17,942 nt of DNA from Actinobacteria bacterium UBA4719 (GTDB taxonomy: Bacteria; Actinomycetota; Actinomycetes; Actinomycetales; Dermatophilaceae): the NCBI GenBank assembly GCA_002404345.1, contig DHJN01000099.1, positions 10,322-28,263 on the forward strand, given 5' to 3'. Shown here piece after piece: positions 1 to 8,045 of this stretch. The notes under the pieces are model-generated. The model worked only from the letters and a program-made list of their open reading frames with translations, was not told the origin of the DNA and searched no databases. The number at the start of each line of letters is the position of its first letter. Positions within the stretch are counted from its first letter, which is position 1. Made by a program: the position numbers and the translations under genes.

Positions 1-1
1 C

Positions 2-40
2 GGCTGCTTCGTCAAGGACTACGAGCCGGCCGCCTGGTAG
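2..40 (+). CDS. 3' end of an unidentified gene (partial)
   Basis: Only the last 12 codons are inside the window; the frame ends in the residues KDYEPAAW and a TAG at 38-40. The frame was chosen because a strong hairpin begins 9 bases after this stop, as expected for a gene end. The product cannot be identified from so few residues. Confidence 0.3.
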   Translation, partial: GCFVKDYEPAAW

Positions 41-48
41 GTGGCGGC

Positions 49-117
49 GGGAGGAATGCGGGCTGCTGGCCCTGCTCGCAGGCTCCCTTGATGGGCTACG
101 CAGCCCCCATTCCTCCC
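49..117 (+). terminator. Large hairpin after the first gene
   Basis: Bases 49-66 and 100-117 are inverted copies matching at 17 of 18 positions (GGGAGGAATGCGGGCTGC on the left arm), enclosing 33 bases. It lies directly behind the stop at 40. There is no T-run after the right arm, so it is not a textbook intrinsic terminator, although many actinobacterial terminators lack one. It could equally be a dispersed palindromic repeat. Confidence 0.45.
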
Positions 118-130
118 TTGCCCCGGCACC

Positions 131-234
131 CCCACCGTCTCGCTCACCCCCCTACCCACCGTCTCGCTCACCCCCTACCCACTGTCTCGCTCACCCCCTA
201 CCCACTGTCTCGCTCACCCCCCTACCCACCGTCT
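131..234. repeat. Tandem repeat, 23/24-bp unit, four copies plus a partial
   Basis: Units at 131-154, 155-177, 178-200 and 201-224 are followed by a 10-base partial copy to 234. They share CCCACYGTCTCGCTCA followed by a C-run and TA. The copies differ only in the C-run length (5 or 6) and one C/T position, so they are recent duplications. The complementary strand is G-rich, with runs of 5-6 G in each unit. No reading frame is convincing here. Confidence 0.9.
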
Positions 235-299
235 TGTTGCGCCGAAACCACCGTCTGGGCCTCGAATCGGGCCTGATTCGGTGGTTTGGGAGCAACAAG
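233..299 (-). terminator. 67-bp imperfect palindrome after the ABC permease gene
   Basis: Outer arms CTTGTTGC (233-240) and GCAACAAG (292-299) pair perfectly. Inner arms AAACCACCG (245-253) and CGGTGGTTT (279-287) also pair perfectly, separated by a 4x4 internal loop. GAATC/GATTC (264-268/275-279) can form an alternative inner hairpin. It lies 22 bases past the stop of the minus-strand permease gene, so a terminator or 3' stabilising structure is plausible. No T-run follows on the minus strand. Confidence 0.5.
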
Positions 300-320
300 C
301 CCGTAACACCCCGCCCTGCG

Positions 321-1976
321 TCAGCCGATGTCGCGTCGGCGAAAACCGTTGATACCCAACGCAGTCAGGAGCAAGGCGATGGAGGTCAGGGCCAACAACG
401 GCAGGATCTCGAGCTGCGCACCGGGCAGCTGGGGCACATTCGCGAACGGTGAGATCCGCAGGACCTTCTCCGGGAGCTTCAGGATGGGACCGAGCTGACC
501 CAGGACGCCAAAGGTGATCAGTGCTCCCCAGGCCAGCACACTGCGTTCTGGCGCCGTACCGATCAGGGCCATGGTCACCCCGGTCAGGACCCACATTGCC
601 GGTACCAGGACGAGGGCCCCGCCCAGCACGGCCCACACCTTGCTCACGTCGTGGGCGGAGGCGGCATACGCACCACCGGCTGACAGTCCTACGGTGGTCA
701 TCAAGATCAATGGACTGGCCACGGCGTGCACCAGATGGCTGACCAACAGCCGCGTCCGGGTGACGGCAGTTCCCAGTACCTGTTCCGCACGCGTCTCGGT
801 CTCCTCAGAGCGCAGCCGCATCATGGCCTGCATCGAGTGAATCGTGGCCACCGTTGCCATGACCGGCAGCACTGCGGCGAAGAACGCGTCGATCAGCGAC
901 TGCCCGCCACCTATCTGCCGGAGGATCTGCTCGAGCTGCGGATTGCCCTTGAAGATGTCGAGCACCCCGTTGGCCACCGACCCGATGGCGCCGGCGAAGA
1001 TCGCGACCCCGATGGTCCAGGCGAGCAACGACCCCCGCTGAAGCCGCCAGGCCAGCCCTGCCGCCGTGGACAGACCCGACGCCGCACGCTCCGGACCAAG
1101 GGGAGACTGACGCAACCCGGCGCCGAAGTCGCGTCGGCCCTCCAGGAACACGCCCAGCGCGATCAGGGCGACGCCAACGACCAGCGGCAATGCCAGTGCC
1201 CACCACCGCTCGCCGGCAAAGGGACGCACCTGTTGGGCCCAGCCGATGGGCGAGAGCCAACTCATCCACGTTGCGCTCTGCGTGCTGTCCCCAACCGCCC
1301 TGAGCAGGTAGGCCACACCGAGGACCGCCGCCGCCATTCCTCGTGCCGGACGGGCGTTCTCGCTGATCTGGGCAGTCACGGCACTGACCCCCGCGAACAC
1401 GACGCCGCACCCCAGGAATCCCACACCCAACGCCACCGCGCCAGCCACTGGGACATTCTCCGAAATCAGGCCGACGATGATGATCGCGGCCAGGACGACG
1501 TTCGCGCCGACGGTGACCAGCAGAGCGGCCGCCAGCGGTGCGTGCCGGCCCACGACTGCTGAACGCAGGAGCTCGAGGCGCCCGGCCTCCTCCTCCGCGC
1601 GGGTATGCCGGATGACCGCGAGCAGGCTCATCAGCGCGACGAACGCGGCGGCGAATCCGCCGATGCGCCAGGCAGTGAACCCACCCGCGCTGGTCAGGTC
1701 GAACGCCGGGCCGTACATCGCCCGCAACGACGTGTTGTTCCCCATGGTCGATCCGAGGATGAGCCGAGACTGCTGCGTGGGAAAGATCGACTCATAGGCT
1801 CCCGCGATCGCCAGGACCTGCAGGCTGATGAGGACGATCCACGCGGGCCACCAGATCCGGTCGCGGCGCAGCGCCAGCCGGGTGAGCGGCCACAACCCGG
1901 TCAGCGTGCCAGCTGACGCGACGACCGTGGCGGGTTCTCCGGTCGCCGTATCGCGAGTGGTGGTCAGGGTGCTCAC
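321..1976 (-). CDS. ABC exporter permease (ABC-2 type, polyketide-antibiotic exporter family)
   Basis: This is the membrane subunit of an ABC exporter and works with the ATPase encoded just upstream. The 551-residue product has about twelve hydrophobic segments spread in two halves, starting near residue 40 ([14 protein letters not shown]) and ending near residue 545. A cytoplasmic charged loop ([15 protein letters not shown]) is repeated in the second half as [14 protein letters not shown], showing an internally duplicated permease. This layout fits the TnrB3-like family annotated as exporters of polyketide antibiotics. The start is GTG at 1974-1976 and overlaps the ATPase stop by 4 bases (GTGA), which implies translational coupling. 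The substrate cannot be read from the sequence; drugs or lipids are both possible. Confidence 0.88.
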   Translation of the reverse strand: MSTLTTTRDTATGEPATVVASAGTLTGLWPLTRLALRRDRIWWPAWIVLISLQVLAIAGAYESIFPTQQSRLILGSTMGNNTSLRAMYGPAFDLTSAGGFTAWRIGGFAAAFVALMSLLAVIRHTRAEEEAGRLELLRSAVVGRHAPLAAALLVTVGANVVLAAIIIVGLISENVPVAGAVALGVGFLGCGVVFAGVSAVTAQISENARPARGMAAAVLGVAYLLRAVGDSTQSATWMSWLSPIGWAQQVRPFAGERWWALALPLVVGVALIALGVFLEGRRDFGAGLRQSPLGPERAASGLSTAAGLAWRLQRGSLLAWTIGVAIFAGAIGSVANGVLDIFKGNPQLEQILRQIGGGQSLIDAFFAAVLPVMATVATIHSMQAMMRLRSEETETRAEQVLGTAVTRTRLLVSHLVHAVASPLILMTTVGLSAGGAYAASAHDVSKVWAVLGGALVLVPAMWVLTGVTMALIGTAPERSVLAWGALITFGVLGQLGPILKLPEKVLRISPFANVPQLPGAQLEILPLLALTSIALLLTALGINGFRRRDIG

Positions 1977-2884
1977 GCCGACATCTGCCTGGGTGAGGCT
2001 CCCGCGGCGTAGTGCCGCAGGAAAAGCTCCTCAAGGGTGGGTGGGGCGCTCAACAAGGTATTGATCCCCACGGCGGTCAGACGCTTCAAGAGCTCGCCGA
2101 GATTGGCGGTGTCGACCTCGCAGGTCAGTTTGGGGCCGTCGACGACCAGGTCATGGACACCGGTCAAGGTGACTAGCTCGCCGGGGACAGGCCCAGACAG
2201 CACCGCCTCGACATGGGTTCGGGTGAGGTGTCGAAGCTCGGCCAGTGTCCCGGTCTCGACGGTGTGACCATCCTTGATGATGCTCACCCGGTCACACAGG
2301 TGCTCGACCTCGGAGAGGATGTGGCTGGACAGCAGCACGGTCCGGCCACGGGGCCGCTCCTCCTGGATGCACTCGCGAAACACGCTCTCCATCAACGGAT
2401 CCAGCCCGGCCGTGGGTTCGTCCAGGATCAGCAGCTCCACGTCCGAGGCCAGAGCCGCCACCAAGGCCACCTTCTGCCGGTTGCCCTTGGAGTACGCCCG
2501 GCCCTTCTTGCGCGGGTCGAGGTCAAAGCGGTCGAGCAGTGTCTTGCGCCGCCCTTCGTCCAGGCCTCCGCGCAGCCGGCCCAGCAGGTCGATGACCTCA
2601 CCGCCGGACAGGCTCGGCCACAGGTTGACGTCGCCGGGGACGTAGGCCAGCCGCCGGTGCAAGCTGGCGGCATCGCGCCAAGGGTTGCCGCCGAGCAAGG
2701 TAGCCTCACCGGCGTCCGGGTGCAGCAGCCCGAGCAGGACCCGGATGGTGGTGGACTTGCCGGCGCCGTTGGGACCCAGGAATCCGTGCACCTCGCCGGT
2801 CGCCACATGCAGATCGAGGTCGTCCAGGGCCTTGGTGGCGCCGAACCACTTGGTCAGGTGGGAAGCCGTGATTGCTGCCGTCAT
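1973..2884 (-). CDS. ABC transporter ATP-binding protein
   Basis: This is the 303-residue nucleotide-binding subunit powering the overlapping permease. Walker [10 protein letters not shown] is at residues 37-45, the signature region is YSKGNRQK, Walker B is [13 protein letters not shown] and the switch histidine is in LLSSH. The Q-loop position reads YVPGDV rather than having the usual glutamine, a feature I associate with this drug-exporter subgroup. The C-terminal 80 residues form the extra domain seen in DrrA-like exporter ATPases. The frame is open up to 2986, but the first 34 codons look non-coding and the family domain starts directly after ATG 2884, so that start was chosen. No strong ribosome binding site precedes it. 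The gene is first in a two-gene operon, divergent from the peroxidase gene. Confidence 0.9.
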   Translation of the reverse strand: MTAAITASHLTKWFGATKALDDLDLHVATGEVHGFLGPNGAGKSTTIRVLLGLLHPDAGEATLLGGNPWRDAASLHRRLAYVPGDVNLWPSLSGGEVIDLLGRLRGGLDEGRRKTLLDRFDLDPRKKGRAYSKGNRQKVALVAALASDVELLILDEPTAGLDPLMESVFRECIQEERPRGRTVLLSSHILSEVEHLCDRVSIIKDGHTVETGTLAELRHLTRTHVEAVLSGPVPGELVTLTGVHDLVVDGPKLTCEVDTANLGELLKRLTAVGINTLLSAPPTLEELFLRHYAAGASPRQMSA

Positions 2885-3130
2885 GGCAGCGACCGTAATC
2901 CCGTTCCGCCACCTTGTGAACCAACTACCGCTCCAGCTAGCCACTACCGCCAGGTGGCTCCAGTGGGCTCCTGCACCCATCGCCACCTGCAGGGACCTTC
3001 AAGTTGGTCAGGAACGGGCATATAGATAGGCAAAATTGAGAGCCGCGCTAGTCAAGAGCACGCAAGATTTTCGTAAGGTCACCCTGACACCGTGGGCGGG
3101 TTCCTTTACCCTCCCAGATACAGGTGTGTT
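2885..3130. promoter_or_regulatory. Divergent intergenic region between exporter operon and peroxidase gene
   Basis: About 245 bases separate the ATPase start from the peroxidase start, so promoters for both directions should lie here. The part around 3020-3070 is clearly richer in A and T than its surroundings. I could not assign -35/-10 pairs with confidence. AGG at 3122-3124 lies six bases before an ATG at 3131 and may be a ribosome binding site. Confidence 0.3.
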
Positions 3131-5658
3131 ATGAATCTCTTTGCTGGGAAGTTCAGCTTTTTGTCCGATCAAACCACTGCCGGGGGGCAGAGGGGCACAC
3201 GTCGCCCCCGGCGTCCAGGACAGCGGCGAGGGGGGCTCTCGCTCGACCAACCCGACTCGTCGCCGCCGCATCTTCCCTGCTCCTACCGGTGGTCCTGGGC
3301 TTGCCCGCCATCGTGGCCAATGCCGCAGTGGCGCCGGTGGGCCAGGGTTTCACCGTCACCCCCTCCGACCTGGCGTTCATCCTCAAGCAGATCAAGATCG
3401 CCGAGACGCACGTGGCCAACACCACGTCGGCGACCGGCCCCTGTGGAGCACTCGTCGGCACCGGTCCCAACCAGATCCCCGATGCCCTCTCCTCATACGG
3501 TCTGCGGACGGTCGACGGCTCGTGCAACAACCTCATCCCCGGTCGGGAGAACTTCGGCGCTGCGGACCAGCCGTTCCCCCGGCACGTGACCCCGGTGTTC
3601 AGGGCCGCCGAGGACGTTCCTACGGGCTTCGGTCCTCCCGGACCAACGTCGTACGCGCAGAAGAAGGGGCTTGTCTTCGACTCGCAGCCGCGGGTCATCA
3701 GCAACCTGATCGATGACCAGACGTCCACCAACCCGGCTGCCGTGGCGGCGGCCGCGTTCCCGGTCCGGACCCAGGGCGACCCTGGGCTCTTCCCGTGCAC
3801 CACGGATCCAAATCCACTGGCTACCCCGACCCCGACCGCCGGAGTTCCTGCCGGCTGCGTGCCGTCGCACCAGACCCTGTTCATCCCGAATGTGACCACT
3901 GACGTGGGCCTCTCACCACCGTACAACTCCCTGTTCACGTTCTTCGGCCAGTTCTTCGACCATGGGGTCGACCAGACCGTCAAGAGCGGCGGCACGGTGT
4001 TCGTCCCACTGCACGCCGACGACCCGCTGATCCCCGGTCCGGACCATATCCTCGGCAACGCCGACGACCTGCCGCCCCAGCTGCGGTTCATGGTGCTGAC
4101 GCGGGCACAGAACCAGCCCGGTCCCGACGGAATCCTGGGCGACAACCCGGCGACGGCGGTCGATGAGAGCGCCGACAACATCCAGAACGCGAACAACACT
4201 GACTCGCCCTGGGTCGACCAGAGCCAGACCTACACCTCGCACTCCTCGCACCAGGTCTTCCTGCGCGAGTATGTGAACAACACCGGCGCGGATGGTATCG
4301 CGGGCAATGCCGACGACAGGCCGGTCTCGACCGGCATGCTCCTCGGTGGTCAGGGAACCAAGGCCACCGGCATGGCCACGTGGGCTTCGGTCAAGGCTCA
4401 GGCCGCGACCCTGCTCGGGCTCAGGCTCGTGGACAAGGACGTGACGAACATCCCGATGATCGCCGCGGACGCGTATGGCAAGTTCATCCCCGGTGCGCTT
4501 CGTGGGCTACCTCAGTACGTGACGGCGACCGTCAAGACCAGTGACAACTCGATCCCGTTGCTCACGGCGTTCCTCAACCCGCCCGAGTATTTCAACGGCG
4601 GTCCGGCCGGCGATCTCAATCCTGAGCAGGCGGCAGGCAGCGTCGTCATGGGGTCCTCGGACCAGGTCGGCAACGAGCTCGACGAGTTCGTCACCGAGAC
4701 ACTCCGCAACAACCTCCTGGGTCTGCCTCTGGACCTTCCCACGCTCAACCTGACGCGTGCCCGCGACGCGGGCATCCCGCCGTTGAACGACGTCCGCAGG
4801 CAGATCTTCGCGGCAACCAACGACGGTCAGCTCAAGCCCTACACGAGCTGGTCGGACTACGGTCAGCACCTCAAGCACCCGGAGTCGCTCATCAACTTCG
4901 TGGCGGCCTATGGCAAGCACCCGAGCATCACCGGCGCCACGACCTTGGTCGCCAAGCGCGACGCCGCACGAGCCATCGTGGACCCCCGGCCAGCCAATCC
5001 AACCGCTGTACCGCCCATCACGGCGGATGTCCCGCCGGCTGACGCGGCTGACTTCATGTTCGGCACTGGCGCCTGGGCGAGCACCGCCGCCGGCGTGACC
5101 ACCACAGGTCTCGACGACGTCGACCTCTGGGTCGGCGGCCTCGCGGAGATCACGAACCTGTTCGGCGGCCTGCTGGGCAGCACCTTCAACTACGTCTTCG
5201 AGAACCAGCTGACCGACCTGCAGAACGGGGACCGACTGTACTACCTGGCCCGCACCCCCAGCATGAACCTGCGGGCCCAGCTCGAGGGCAACTCGTTCGC
5301 CGAGCTGATCCAGCGCAACACCGAAGGCACGAACACGCTGAAGGCCGACGCGTTCGCCACTGCCGACTGCAAGTTCCAGCTCAGCAACCTGGCTGGGACG
5401 CCCGCAGGCTTCACGGCCTTCGGCGCCACCGTGGCCGACGATCCGACCACAACGGACTGCGACGAGTCCAAGCTCCTGCTGCGTAAGCCTGACGGGACGA
5501 TCCAGTACCGCCAGGTCAACACCGTCGACCCGGTCGGCATCAACGGGCAGTCCGTCTACAACGGCACGCCCCTTGTCGACCGCATCTGGGGTGGCAACGA
5601 CAACGACACTCTGGGGTGGCGCCAGCAACGACGTCATCGAAGGCAATGGTGGCGATGA
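3124..5658 (+). CDS. Peroxidase segment 1: signal peptide and incomplete heme-peroxidase domain
   Basis: A basic stretch and hydrophobic core near residues 40-66 (LVAAASSLLLPVVLGLPAI), then ANA-AVA, form a secretion signal. The distal heme motif GQFFDHG has Gln276, Asp279 and His280, matching GQLLDHD of myeloperoxidase. The conserved late motif LNLTRARDAGIPPLNDVRR is at residues 541-559. The block normally between these, with the catalytic Arg and proximal His (EHNR and R[YF]GH-type motifs), is absent: YGKFIPG (about 452-458) is joined to FLNPPEYFNGG within some 25 residues. Asp-rich turns such as GPDGILGD may bind calcium. The start is uncertain: GTG 3124 is in frame, while ATG 3131 has a better Shine-Dalgarno site but lies in another frame. 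The last 16 codons are out of frame. Confidence 0.7.
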   Translation: MCYESLCWEVQLFVRSNHCRGAEGHTSPPASRTAARGALARPTRLVAAASSLLLPVVLGLPAIVANAAVAPVGQGFTVTPSDLAFILKQIKIAETHVANTTSATGPCGALVGTGPNQIPDALSSYGLRTVDGSCNNLIPGRENFGAADQPFPRHVTPVFRAAEDVPTGFGPPGPTSYAQKKGLVFDSQPRVISNLIDDQTSTNPAAVAAAAFPVRTQGDPGLFPCTTDPNPLATPTPTAGVPAGCVPSHQTLFIPNVTTDVGLSPPYNSLFTFFGQFFDHGVDQTVKSGGTVFVPLHADDPLIPGPDHILGNADDLPPQLRFMVLTRAQNQPGPDGILGDNPATAVDESADNIQNANNTDSPWVDQSQTYTSHSSHQVFLREYVNNTGADGIAGNADDRPVSTGMLLGGQGTKATGMATWASVKAQAATLLGLRLVDKDVTNIPMIAADAYGKFIPGALRGLPQYVTATVKTSDNSIPLLTAFLNPPEYFNGGPAGDLNPEQAAGSVVMGSSDQVGNELDEFVTETLRNNLLGLPLDLPTLNLTRARDAGIPPLNDVRRQIFAATNDGQLKPYTSWSDYGQHLKHPESLINFVAAYGKHPSITGATTLVAKRDAARAIVDPRPANPTAVPPITADVPPADAADFMFGTGAWASTAAGVTTTGLDDVDLWVGGLAEITNLFGGLLGSTFNYVFENQLTDLQNGDRLYYLARTPSMNLRAQLEGNSFAELIQRNTEGTNTLKADAFATADCKFQLSNLAGTPAGFTAFGATVADDPTTTDCDESKLLLRKPDGTIQYRQVNTVDPVGINGQSVYNGTPLVDRIWGGNDNDTLGWRQQRRHRRQWWR

Positions 5659-6517
5659 CGTCTCCCTCGGTGGCGACGGCAACGACATCATCACCGACCT
5701 GGCTGGTGCCGACACGTTGAAGGGTGGTCCCGGCAACGACGCCCTCGATGGTGGCATTGGGAATGACCTCATTCTGGGAGGTGATGGTCAGGACTTCACC
5801 AACGGCGGAGCCAACGACAACGAGAGCTTCGGCGGTCCGGGCAACGACTTCATGATCGCCGGCGCTGGCGCCGACGCCCTGTTCGGCGACGGTGGAGACG
5901 ACTGGATTCAGGGCGGCTCCGGACAGGACCTGCTGCAGGGTGACCACGGTGCGCCGTTCTTCGACGACCCGGCGCAGGCCAAGCCCGGCAACGACATCAT
6001 GATCGGTCAGGTGGGAGAGAACGACTACGACGCCGAGGGCGGCGACGACATCATGACCGCCAACGCGGCGATCGACCGGTTCGCCGGTGCCGGTGGGTTC
6101 GACTGGGCTATTCACCAGTACGACACCGTCGGGGCCAACGACGACATGAAGATCAACCAGCAGCTGGTCGGCCTCCCGATCCAGCTGGTCGTCAACCGCG
6201 ACCGCTGGCAGGAGACGGAAGCCAATTCCGGATCCGCGTTCAACGACGTCATCCGTGGTGACGACCTTGAAAGGGTCGTTGGTCCCGGCGGGTTTGCAGG
6301 GTGTGACGCGCTGGATCCAGCGGGTGCCGCCCGGATCACCGGCCTCAACAAGCTGGTGACGTCATTCCCGTCCCCGCTGCAGCCCGTCATCGACAACTCG
6401 GTGAATCGTTATTGCCCCCTGGTGGGCGCGGGTGGAACGCCATCCGATCCCGGATCGGGAAACGTCTGGGCTGAGGGCAACATCCTGCTCGGGCGGTGCC
6501 GGCAGCGACCTGCTTGA
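5573..6517 (+). CDS. Peroxidase segment 2: RTX calcium-binding repeats
   Basis: The true coding part starts at about 5615, after the first frameshift. It holds about a dozen nonapeptides of the GGxGxDxLx type (GGDGNDIIT, GGPGNDALD, GGSGQDLLQ), which fold as a calcium-binding beta-roll outside the cell and are typical of proteins leaving by a type I-like route or acting extracellularly. Two units have lost the usual Asp (GANDNESFG), a mild sign of erosion. The middle part, with GFDWAIHQYD and LVVNRDRWQETEA, is the conserved linker found behind RTX repeats in this peroxidase family. The last eight residues (GRCRQRPA) are out of frame because of the extra G at 6491-6493. Confidence 0.65.
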   Translation: MSTASGVATTTTLWGGASNDVIEGNGGDDVSLGGDGNDIITDLAGADTLKGGPGNDALDGGIGNDLILGGDGQDFTNGGANDNESFGGPGNDFMIAGAGADALFGDGGDDWIQGGSGQDLLQGDHGAPFFDDPAQAKPGNDIMIGQVGENDYDAEGGDDIMTANAAIDRFAGAGGFDWAIHQYDTVGANDDMKINQQLVGLPIQLVVNRDRWQETEANSGSAFNDVIRGDDLERVVGPGGFAGCDALDPAGAARITGLNKLVTSFPSPLQPVIDNSVNRYCPLVGAGGTPSDPGSGNVWAEGNILLGRCRQRPA

Positions 6518-7394
6518 AGGTCGTGGCAACAACGACATCATCGACGGTGACCACGCCTTGACCGTCCGGATCAGTGTCCGCACCGACCCGGCCAACCCGG
6601 CCACCGAGACTGGCACCACTGACCTCATGGAGCACACGGCCACGTCCGGCACCTTCGGCGCCGGCACCATCGGCATGACGCTGCAGCAGGCTGTGTTCGC
6701 GAGCCTCGTCGACCCTGGCAATCTCGTCGCAGTGCGCGAGATCACCGGGATGGGCACCACGCCCAATAGAGCCACGCCAAGCGACTGCGGCACCCCGTCT
6801 CCAGTCAACTGCGACACCGCGCTGTTCTCGAAGACAGCGGACCAGTACGTCGTCACCAACAATGCGGACGGCAGTACGACGGTCGCCGACATCGCTGCCG
6901 CTACCCTGTTCGCCAAGGGCGACGGCATCGACACGCTGTGGAACATCGAGAACCTGCAGTTCGCCGACACGGTCACCCCGGTCGCTCCGACCGCCGTGTC
7001 CGCGATCGGCGGCGTCGGCGAGGCGACGGTGAGCTGGACCCCGCCGCAGCGCAACAACGTGCCGATGGTTGTCACCAGCTACAACGTCGAGGTCACCAAC
7101 GCGGTCACCAACGCGTTCGTCAAGACCGTCACCACCACGGACGGCGCGGCGACCAGCCTGGTCGTCCCAACGCTGGCCGCTGGCAACTACAGTTTCCGGG
7201 TCCAGGCGGTCAACGCCGCGGCCACCCCGGCAGCTGGTCCGTTCTCGGTGCCCGCCACCGCGACGGTGACCAACCCCGCCCTGCCTGGCGCTCCGACGAT
7301 CCTGTCGGTAGTGGCTGGCTCGGGGTCACCGCCACAGACAGGGCCGAGAAGGCACTCGTTGCCGCCAGGTTCCTGGCCTGGACCTGGAACCTGA
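6432..7394 (+). CDS. Peroxidase segment 3: last RTX units, family linker and first Fn3 domain
   Basis: Real coding begins at about 6494 with GGAGSDLLEGRGNNDIIDGD, which continues the RTX series of the previous frame. A linker characteristic of these bacterial peroxidases follows (TLQQAVFASLVDPG, CDTALFSKTADQYVV, DTLWNIENLQFAD). A fibronectin type III domain is at about 6970-7275, with the expected core residues (VSWTPP, YNVEV, YSFRVQAVNA). After 7325 the translation becomes meaningless because one G is missing, and the frame stops at 7394. There is no ribosome binding site or plausible start of its own, so this is not an independent gene. Confidence 0.6.
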   Translation: MERHPIPDRETSGLRATSCSGGAGSDLLEGRGNNDIIDGDHALTVRISVRTDPANPATETGTTDLMEHTATSGTFGAGTIGMTLQQAVFASLVDPGNLVAVREITGMGTTPNRATPSDCGTPSPVNCDTALFSKTADQYVVTNNADGSTTVADIAAATLFAKGDGIDTLWNIENLQFADTVTPVAPTAVSAIGGVGEATVSWTPPQRNNVPMVVTSYNVEVTNAVTNAFVKTVTTTDGAATSLVVPTLAAGNYSFRVQAVNAAATPAAGPFSVPATATVTNPALPGAPTILSVVAGSGSPPQTGPRRHSLPPGSWPGPGT

Positions 7395-7714
7395 CTGCGG
7401 CGACGGTGCCTGGTGCACCGGTCATCGGGACCGCCGCGTCAGGGACTCCCGGCGGGGTCATCACCGCCTTGGCCCGTTGGACGCCGCCAGCGTCCAACGG
7501 TGGGCTCGCCATCAACGGTTACGTGGTCGTGGCCCTGCGGCTTAACGCCGCTGGTACGGTGCTTGCCCGGACCACGTCGGCCGTCCAGCCTGCCACCGCA
7601 AGGGGGCTGATCATGACCCTGACCGCGGGCAACTACCGGTTCACGGTCCAGGCCCGCAATGCGTTGGGTCTGAGCGTCGCCTCGGTCAGGTCCAACCTGG
7701 TCACCGCGCGGTAG
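7322..7714 (+). CDS. Peroxidase segment 4: C-terminal Fn3 domain
   Basis: This frame follows the third frameshift. From about 7407 it encodes a second fibronectin III domain (VPGAPVIG, ARWTPPASNGG, NGYVVVAL, YRFTVQARNALG), very like the first, and ends at the natural stop TAG at 7712-7714. A stable hairpin sits 21 bases behind the stop, so the 3' end of the ancestral gene is intact. Tandem Fn3 domains in actinobacterial exoproteins usually act as spacers or carbohydrate-surface contacts. Confidence 0.6.
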   Translation, partial: GVTATDRAEKALVAARFLAWTWNLTAATVPGAPVIGTAASGTPGGVITALARWTPPASNGGLAINGYVVVALRLNAAGTVLARTTSAVQPATARGLIMTLTAGNYRFTVQARNALGLSVASVRSNLVTAR

Positions 7715-7735
7715 CCCGCCAGGCCAGGTGTCAGC

Positions 7736-7766
7736 GGCGCTGTCGTCCCGTCCGGGCGACAGCGCC
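7736..7766 (+). terminator. Terminator hairpin after the peroxidase gene
   Basis: GGCGCTGTCG (7736-7745) pairs perfectly with CGACAGCGCC (7757-7766). Three more pairs, one of them G-T, extend the stem inward and leave a 5-base loop. It lies 21 bases after the peroxidase stop. No T-tract follows. Confidence 0.7.
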
Positions 7767-7807
7767 GTCGGCGCATCCGGCGCCCTCACCGATCTGTTGA
7801 AGTACTC

Positions 7808-7858
7808 CTCTGGGGTACCGGCATGGCAGAGGCCCGGCGAACGGAAAGGGTCTCTGAC
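7808..7858 (-). repeat. Dispersed terminator-like repeat, copy 1
   Basis: This 51-bp stretch matches 9421-9476 almost base for base, beginning CTCTGGGGTACCGGCATG and ending CTCTGAC; it lacks four bases in the hairpin loop. The arms CAGAGGCCC (7827-7835) and GGGTCTCTG (7848-7856) form a 9-bp stem. On the minus strand it sits downstream of the beta-propeller gene and a short orphan frame, so it probably ends transcription from that side. Confidence 0.75.
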
Positions 7859-7890
7859 GCGAAGATTCACTCGTGTCAGGGGCCCTTTGG

Positions 7891-7992
7891 TTACCCGGTC
7901 CGTTCGAGCGTGACGGTGTAGCCCATGACGCGGAATTGTTCGATGGCGCAGCGTTCGGCTTCGACTGGGTGGAGCCGGTGTTCTTGCTCCCT
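7891..7992 (-). pseudogene. Possible C-terminal remnant of an unknown gene
   Basis: On the minus strand a frame ends with residues AIEQFRVMGYTVTLERTG and a TAA at 7891-7893. It has the look of a genuine protein C-terminus, and a terminator-like hairpin follows. Upstream (above about 7992) the same frame becomes low-quality sequence with no start. It may be the tail of a gene lost by deletion between the propeller gene and the hairpin. The family is not recognised. Confidence 0.2.
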
Positions 7993-8045
7993 GCCGCCGA
8001 CATCGCCGCCACGCCGAGGGACGTGCGCCGTGAGGTCAAGCGACG

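Larger units (their letters stand above)
3124..7714 (+). pseudogene. Secreted animal-type heme peroxidase with RTX repeats and Fn3 domains, frameshifted
   Basis: Four consecutive reading frames read as one protein of about 1,530 residues: signal peptide, animal-type (An_peroxidase) domain, RTX nonapeptides, a family-specific region, then two fibronectin III domains. The frame changes at three G runs. There is an extra G in 5613-5616 (GGGG where GGG keeps frame), an extra G in 6491-6493 (GGG for GG), and a missing G in 7322-7325 (GGGG for GGGGG). Correcting these restores the repeats exactly, for example the RTX unit GGASNDVIE. A fourth shift near the start, at 3182-3187 or 3230-3235, is possible. 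Either the gene is decaying or these are homopolymer sequencing errors. Separately, the peroxidase domain lacks its proximal-heme block, which is not a sequencing-error pattern. Confidence 0.75.

Noticed and set aside
131..234. CRISPR array
   Set aside because: The 23/24-bp units are directly adjacent with no spacers, and no cas gene is in the window.
726..1562. 278-residue plus-strand frame opposite the ABC permease gene
   Set aside because: It is antisense to a gene with clear membrane segments; its own composition (Arg/His/Gln-rich, no domains) is typical of a GC-driven shadow frame.
2213..3025. 270-residue plus-strand frame opposite the ABC ATPase gene
   Set aside because: It is antisense to Walker A/B and signature motifs and has no recognisable domain or start signal.
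4507..5772. 421-residue minus-strand frame across the peroxidase gene
   Set aside because: It mirrors conserved peroxidase and RTX sequence on the plus strand; it is Val/Arg/Gly-rich without domains.
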